Of a stretch of DNA of 26,444 bases, positions 21,088 through 26,444 are shown one piece after another. The notes below the pieces were generated by a model. The model was not told where the DNA came from and did no database searches. It saw only the letters and a program-made list of their open reading frames with translations. Positions within the stretch are counted from its first letter, which is position 1. Every line of letters begins with the position of its first letter. The translations under genes and the position numbers were made by a program. The stretch is from Azolla pinnata (Eukaryota > Streptophyta > Polypodiopsida > Salviniales > Salviniaceae): the NCBI GenBank assembly GCA_037176905.1, contig JBBBWG010006502.1, forward strand, positions 1-26,444, read 5' to 3'.

Positions 21088-22600
21088 GCTGCTTAAACGG
21101 TTTATATTTTTTTCCGTACTTCAGACAATCAGAGAAGTCGAAGAAGAAGGAGATGAGGATGACGACGATGATGATGTTGAAGATGACTGCGGTTGATGAT
21201 GACGATGTCGATTGCGGCGATGACGATGAGCTGAACAGGCCAGCTGAAAGCAGCGGCGCGGTCCAATCGATGAACTAAGGGAGAGCGTTCGGGCGATGGC
21301 GTTCTCTGTGTTTGAATATCTGACTAGTTTCCTTAGAAAGGAGAAGAACAGAGAAAACCACAGTTTGCGAGCACCCGATGAGTTAGATTGACAGAGCTGC
21401 GAATGGATGAAGGAGCTGCCGATGGGTTTATCGCTGGCTGTTCTTTTTCTTTTTCTTCTTCATTGGCAGAGAGCCTTGATAGCTCATAAAACTCTGCAGC
21501 GAATGGATGAAGGAGGAGGACGACGACGACGACGACGACGATGACGATGATCCGATGATGATGGTAGTGGTGGTAAGTAATGGTGATTGCGATTGCGTTG
21601 GTGGTGATGATGGTGACTGACAAAGACTGAGGAGGACGAGGTACTAGCTATGACGCATCGCAGTGGCTACATATAAATATGTACATATATGTGTGTGTGT
21701 ATCTTCAGATGGGCTAGCTATGGCGATGTGTCTAGCAGTAGTAGTACAATCTATGGCTACGGCTGCGGCTATGGCTATGGCTTCCTTTAAGAACCTGCAG
21801 GTTAGGGGTATCAGTCAGAGTGCCCTGGCACGTGAGTACACATCAAAGAAATACACAGAAATGTATACGTATATATAGCAAGCAAGCAGCAGCACCTGTG
21901 CAGATGCGTTTACAGATACAGAACGTGAAGCCATAAGCAGGGCACAGACAGACAGACAGACAGGCAGACAGATTGCGAAAGGAAGAGGAAGAAGAAGAAG
22001 AAGAAAAAGAAGAAGAAGAAGAAGAAGAGAACGAGAATTTGAGGAGGCTCCAGTGCTGAGAGCTTTCAATGCCTGGCTAAACGCAGTTGTATGCAACTGT
22101 GCGTTCCTTCCAAGAGCAGAGAAACCCCTGGCGGCGGAGACACAGGTGGCTCCTGCAGCTTCCCACTCCAGCAGACTGTGTCTGCTGTTTGTTTCTCACC
22201 GAAAGAAGACTAGTAGAAGCTCAAGCTACCAAGCGCGTAAGTATGTATGCAGTCAAGAAGAAAAAGACCTGCACTTGTGTTATGTATATTAGGTAACTAG
22301 AGAGAGAGATATAGATAGATAGATAGATAGATAGACACACATATATGTACATATATACTTACAGGCCTGCTGCGCGCGCGCGTGTGTGTGTGAGAGAGAG
22401 AGAAAGGAGAAATTGAAAAGCTCCAGAATTCGTAGGATATGGCGATTTTAGGGTTTGGGGGAGAGAGAGAGAGGCAGGAGGCGGCAGACGGAGAGGTAGA
22501 TCCATTCATTGGACGCATGCTTTTCGTTTCCCTTTTTATCTTCTGTTATTCTTTGGTCCTGAGAGTTCACTGGCGCTAAAGCGTGGTGGGGTGAGGTGGG
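21088..22600 (-). promoter_or_regulatory. WOX upstream region / probable 5' leader and promoter
   Basis: No convincing ORF is present. Low-complexity blocks include GAC/GAT runs near 21510-21560, GAA runs at 21980-22028, GATA at 22308-22335 and GA runs near 22295, 22390 and 22460. A telo-box AAACCCTAAA is on the WOX sense strand at 22456-22447. The transcription start cannot be placed; no TATA box stands out among the TA-rich repeats. Confidence 0.4.
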
Positions 22601-23374
22601 AACAAATTTCTAATTAATTAAATGGAGGAAGGTCAGAGGTATGTACACACATAATACATACGTAGTTGGGGATTGAGAGGTATGATGAAAAAAATAGTCG
22701 GTAGGTATATGATTGATTTTATTATGATAGATTGAGCAGCAAATCGGATGATCATTCGTTGATAATTCATTCATTCTTCTGCTTTTTTACAACTAACGAA
22801 CCCAACACCAACGATCGAACGTGAAACAGAAGAGGAGAAAAAACATGCTTGCCTCGAGAAGCAACTTAGCATCTATGTATGTTTGTGTGTGTATGTATGT
22901 GGGCGTGTGCGTGTGGTTGGATGTGCATATGCATCTAGATGCATACATAGTAAGCTCGTAATTACTCATGTATGCATGCATGCATATGCATCGTTTGTAA
23001 AGGCTTCCTTCCTTCTTCTCCATGTTGGTTCGTGTTCGTGTTACGAGGAAGGTGGTGGGTGGTTCATCGATCTCGAGCCGAGCAACAACGGGAGAAGTGT
23101 CCTTCCTTTTTCATTCTTTTCGTTCTTTTTGTATGTACACACACCATCGATGGATGATTTCTCCTCTCCTCATCGTTGTAACGAGGGCTCAGTTTTGTCA
23201 ATCTCGAGCCGAGCGAACTCTTCTTCTTCTTCTTCTTCTTCTTCTTCTTCTTCCAGAGGCTTCCGGTATCGCAAATCGATACATTATGCAACTGATTGGA
23301 TGTGCCTTTGCTTTCGGATTGCTTGCTGAGTGGAACAATTAGGTGTGCCGAATTGTCTATCCTTCGTGGTTGGT

Positions 23375-23406
<32 letters not shown>

Positions 23407-24150
23407 ATGCATATATTACTGGTAATCACTTATGGGACGACACAGTTATATGGGCGGGGCGGGCGGCTTTTCTTCTCTTCTCTTGTCCTTTTTCTTTTTC
23501 TTTTCTTTCCTGTCAAAAGGAGAACATTCTGCAGGCTAAGGGAATGGAGATTCCTTGCTCCATTAAGCATGCATGCATCCAAGCCTTGGATCGGGTGATC
23601 GATCGATTGATCGTGATGGGAAACTGTGCCTGAGAAGCCAAATCTCAATCCGAGGCCAATTCACTTGGGCCGCGAGAATTCCCACTACTATGTACAATTA
23701 GATTGTGAGCAAACATAATGTATGTATCTATGTGCGTGTTTGTATGTATGCATGTGCAACAATAAGGAGAACGAGAGAGAGAGCGAGAGAGAGAGAGAGA
23801 GAGAGTTAGGTGTGTAATGAGAAACGCATGGCTATGTGTGCATGCATGTACGTAGGTATGTATGCATGCTGGTGTGAGCTTGTGTGGATGTATCCATCCA
23901 TCCATCCATCCATCCATGACAGATGAGAAGATGAGCCTCGAGCTGAGCAAGCCTAAATCTTCTTTTTTAACTATTAAGAGAGAAGAAAGGCATATGCAAA
24001 ATAAGAAATGTAGAAAGAGTCCCGTGAAGAAAGCTGACGTGGCAGACTGGGGCTCTCTCTCTCTCTCTCTTTTCTGTTTTTTATTACCACGCCTTGTCTT
24101 TTTCTTTTTAGAAAACAATTTATTCTCGAATTTAATTATTTAAATCCGGT
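22601..24150. repeat. Microsatellite-dense region upstream of WOX
   Basis: Short tandem repeats of many types are packed here: GTAT/GTGT near 22870-22920, TGCA near 22970-22990, (TTC)n at 23219-23253, (GA)n at 23371-23406 and 23774-23806, (CATC)n at 23890-23917, and (CT)n near 24052-24070. Overlapping ORFs on both strands are repeat-driven. No gene is called. Confidence 0.75.
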
Positions 24151-24610
24151 TTTTGTTTTTACCGCCCCCGGGCCGTCCTCGACGCCCTCTCCTACCTTAA
24201 AAAAGAGAAAACAAAAAAAGAGCCACCTTAAAATCATAAATTAATTTCCTTCTTTTCACGCGTGCGTCTCTCTTCATATTCTATATATATATATATCAAG
24301 AAAATACATTCCTTAGTTGATTAAGTTGCGTGATATCATCGACGCCCTCCTCAATGTTACATTGTTCATGTCTATGACGAAGCCTTTTTTTTTAATGAAA
24401 TTATCCTTTCAATTAGTTAGAGTAAAAAATTTCGTCTAATAGATTACAACCAGTAAGGAAGGCCCTTAGCTTCTATATACAAATAGCCAAGATGACTTGT
24501 TTCTTACAATAAATGTATCACTACCTTAAGGAGAAAGGTAAAGAAAGCGTGGTGGTAAATAATTTCACTTGGGTGTCATATGATCCAAAGTATAAAACAG
24601 AGATTTTTGT
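24151..24610. other. AT-rich intergenic DNA, nothing recognised
   Basis: No gene or RNA motif was recognised. CGACGCCCTC occurs twice (near 24180 and 24340). A short (TA)n lies near 24283-24296. Confidence 0.45.
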
Positions 24611-25048
24611 CATATATTGTGGAATTCTATACGTTAGCAAACTGTTTGATTGGAATAACCTTTAATTTCCTGTAATTGGCCCCTCAATATGAATATAATT
24701 TCTTACCAAGTTTCCTTTATTATCTGCATTGGTGGGGTTTCCTTTCCATCAAAAACCTTTTGGCATTTGCTTTTTCAAATTATGTACATAGTTTTCGCAC
24801 AAAGTAGCTCCCACCATGCAACTATTTGCCATATATTGTGGAATTCTATACGTTAGCAAACTGCTTTATTGGAATAACCTTTAATTTCCTGTAATTGGCC
24901 CCTCAATGTGAATATAATTTCTTACCAAGTTTCCTTTATTATCTACATCGGTGGGGTTTCCTTTCCATCAAAAACCTTTTGGCATTTGCTTTTTCAAATT
25001 ATGTACATAGTTTTCGCACAAAGTAGCCTTCACCATACAACTATTTGT
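24611..25048 (+). repeat. 219-bp tandem duplication, two copies
   Basis: Unit 1 is 24611-24829 and unit 2 is 24830-25048. They start alike at CATATATTGTGGAATTC and keep the same period throughout, with only about ten mismatches by eye. Neither copy codes for a recognisable protein. The second copy abuts the LINE relic. Confidence 0.95.
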
Positions 25049-25059
25049 TCCATAGAACT

Positions 25060-25490
25060 CTGACTTGGAAAAGGTTGTAATGGGAGGGCAAAAAATTGCT
25101 CCCTTGTAGGTGCACAATGCCTTGCTCTCTCTAGAACTCTCAAATAGTCATTAAAGATGCCCATGCAACTGAGCCCCATGCCACAACTACTTCTATTCCT
25201 AATTGTGAAAAGAGCCTAGGAATGTGTTTTCTATATCTCTTGAGCATATATACTTTCCCATAAACAATGTTCAAGGGTCTCTAAATTATGACCACAACGA
25301 GAAGACTTATGGATTTTAAACATCCAAGCCCCCACTATAAGACCTCTATGTGCTAACTGTCACTGGAATGTAGCTATTTTCTGAGCATGTGCCCCTTTCC
25401 ATATTCTGCACCAATAATCATGAAGAAACTCCCCCTAATTCCATTTGCTTCCTAATGTACATTTGATGAGGGTATATGCCCTCTTTGATA
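25060..25490 (-). pseudogene. LINE-type retrotransposon 3' relic (zf-RVT domain)
   Basis: The - strand reads FLHDYWCRIWKGAHAQKIAT, then LAHRGLIVGAWMFKIHKSSR, then CGHNLETLEHCLWES. This is the pattern of the zf-RVT domain at the end of plant LINE pol (W..iWk…pqKi..F.W.l…C..C…ETleHcLw.C). The first Cys of the first CxxC pair is not visible and stops interrupt the frame, so it is a relic. It lies directly downstream, on the - strand, of the ORF at 25570-26040. Confidence 0.7.
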
Positions 25491-25569
25491 AAGTTGTATC
25501 AGCTTGCGCCCTTACTACACCATGTATTGGAAAAGCTCCTCTTACCTAGTTGTTATCACTGTCCCACAC

Positions 25570-26040
25570 CTATTCACTTAGGCATACAAGGGGTTTCTTC
25601 TCATAATCCCAAATCCTTGTGTGGTCCTCAACCTTACTTAGTGGTGGGTCAAGGTTCCATATCTTGCCAGTCGTTGCCACAACTCTAATTCGATACACGT
25701 CCTCGTTCACCACAACTACATCTACTCTTTTCCTCTTCTTTCCTTCTTCATTTACTTTAAAACACTGATTGCACCCTTCACAAACAATCCACATGAATTT
25801 TAAGTTCCTTGTGGTATCATAATCTTCAAACCACCCTTGCAAATCACTACTAATATTAGTAGGAGAAGTAGAAAATTTCGCAACTGATTCCTTTATAGCC
25901 AGTCCCATTTGTCTTTCGCCTCTAAAGTTACTAAGGACTGCTTGGTTATATGCAAGCGCAGCTATAAAACTTGACCAAAACATTTTTAAATACAAGAGAA
26001 ATACCAGCTTGAAATTAGGTGGAAGAAGTTGAGACATCAA
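25570..26040 (-). CDS. 156-codon ORF of unknown function next to the LINE relic
   Basis: The open frame runs from ATG at 26040 to a stop at 25570. It includes a hydrophobic N-terminal part (FKLVFLLYLKMF), a CEGCNQC cysteine cluster, and a basic KKRKRVDVVVV segment. I do not recognise the family. The same orientation and close spacing to the zf-RVT relic suggest a piece of the same or a nested retroelement, possibly a captured fragment. It may equally be a chance open frame in decayed DNA; expression is doubtful. Confidence 0.3.
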   Translation of the reverse strand: MMSQLLPPNFKLVFLLYLKMFWSSFIAALAYNQAVLSNFRGERQMGLAIKESVAKFSTSPTNISSDLQGWFEDYDTTRNLKFMWIVCEGCNQCFKVNEEGKKRKRVDVVVVNEDVYRIRVVATTGKIWNLDPPLSKVEDHTRIWDYEKKPLVCLSE

Positions 26041-26151
26041 TATTTGTAGCCATTATACATGGTTACTTTTTGCTTCTCAATTGTAAGAGCACGTCCAATG
26101 TCTTTCGTCGGTAAGAGAAAAATAAAAATTAGAAATTAATTAATAATTATT

Positions 26152-26280
26152 CACTACAAGGTATTGGGCTGTTTGCCGCGACAAATTATTTTTAAAATCG
26201 CGTCAAATTTGCCGTGACTTTGCCACGTTGATAGCTACAGAATTTGACGGGCAATTTATCGCAAGTTCGTTGCAAACTTT
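26152..26280 (+). mobile_element. Possible CACTA-type transposon terminus
   Basis: CACTACAAG at 26152-26160 matches the usual start of plant CACTA (En/Spm) elements. It is followed by repeated subterminal-type motifs around TTTGCCGCGAC, TTTGCCGTGAC and the inverted TTTGACGGGCAA. The other end lies outside the window, so the element cannot be confirmed. Confidence 0.4.
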
Positions 26281-26292
26281 CCAAACTTTATC

Positions 26293-26367
26293 ACAGGTAA
26301 GATTTGAACCAGTGACCTCATTTCACAAAATCAAGTCATCTAGCCCATTTAGCTAATAGACACTTAC
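26293..26367 (-). mobile_element. tRNA-derived SINE-like module
   Basis: On the - strand TAGCTAAATGGG (26355-26344) fits RNA polymerase III box A and GGTTCAAATCT (26310-26300) fits box B, at tRNA-like spacing. The arms do not pair well enough for a functional tRNA, so a tRNA-related SINE head or tRNA pseudogene is more likely. It sits inside or next to the CACTA-like sequence. Confidence 0.55.
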
Positions 26368-26444
26368 GTAAAATAACTATTAAATATATATTTATTATTA
26401 TTATGTACAATGTTTGAAATCATATATCTATTCATATACAAATC

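Noticed and set aside
22883..23329. + strand 148-codon ORF as a gene
   Set aside because: Its composition comes from GTAT, TTC and other microsatellites, and overlapping ORFs exist in other frames.
23890..23917. CRISPR-like or other spaced array
   Set aside because: It is a simple CATC microsatellite with no spacers. CRISPR is not expected in a plant nuclear genome.
23645..24118. - strand 157-codon ORF as a gene
   Set aside because: It is made largely of GA, CATC and GCAT repeats translated by chance.
26293..26367. Functional tRNA gene
   Set aside because: The Pol III boxes are present, but the acceptor and anticodon arms do not pair properly.

Overview
This window looks like nuclear DNA of a land plant. 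It has GT-AG introns, a plant-type CCR4-NOT subunit (NOT2/VIP2) gene, a WUSCHEL-related homeobox (WOX) gene, decayed plant retrotransposons and many microsatellites. The species cannot be fixed from the sequence. The WOX homeodomain mixes features of the WOX8/9 and WOX11/12 groups, so a non-flowering or early-diverging lineage is possible, but that is inference.

Layout. (1) 1-3.5 kb: a decayed retroelement coding tail with two in-frame stops, an LTR-like stretch with a TATA box and a repeated GTACGATCG motif, then AT-rich DNA with no recognisable gene. (2) 3.5-10.1 kb, + strand: a probably functional NOT2/VIP2 gene. Twelve coding exons can be joined with consistent phase from 4820 to the stop at 10100-10102. 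The first few codons lie in an upstream exon that could not be fixed. (3) 10.8-14.5 kb: transposon debris, comprising a degenerate repeat field, a Ty1-copia RT piece, a small TIR element, copia RNase H, a polypurine tract, an LTR and PBS-like site, a second copia gag relic on the opposite strand, and a degenerate gag zinc knuckle. (4) 14.6-17.9 kb: AT-rich DNA and low-complexity sequence downstream of the WOX gene. (5) 17.9-21.1 kb, - strand: a three-exon WOX gene with a predicted protein of 882 aa. (6) 21.1-24.1 kb: the upstream side of the WOX gene, unusually dense in GA, GAA, GATA, CATC and other microsatellites. (7) 24.6-25.05 kb: a 219-bp tandem duplication. (8) 25.1-26.4 kb: a LINE-type zf-RVT relic (-), a 156-codon ORF of unknown function (-), a CACTA-like terminus and a tRNA-derived SINE-like module (-).

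The two host genes converge tail to tail across about 7.8 kb of transposon-rich DNA. They have no obvious shared pathway: one belongs to general mRNA deadenylation and transcription, the other is a developmental transcription factor. The most notable object is the WOX gene. Its homeodomain starts near residue 407, after a long N-terminal extension with two poly-Glu tracts. Known WOX proteins are usually a few hundred residues long with the homeodomain near the N-terminus.
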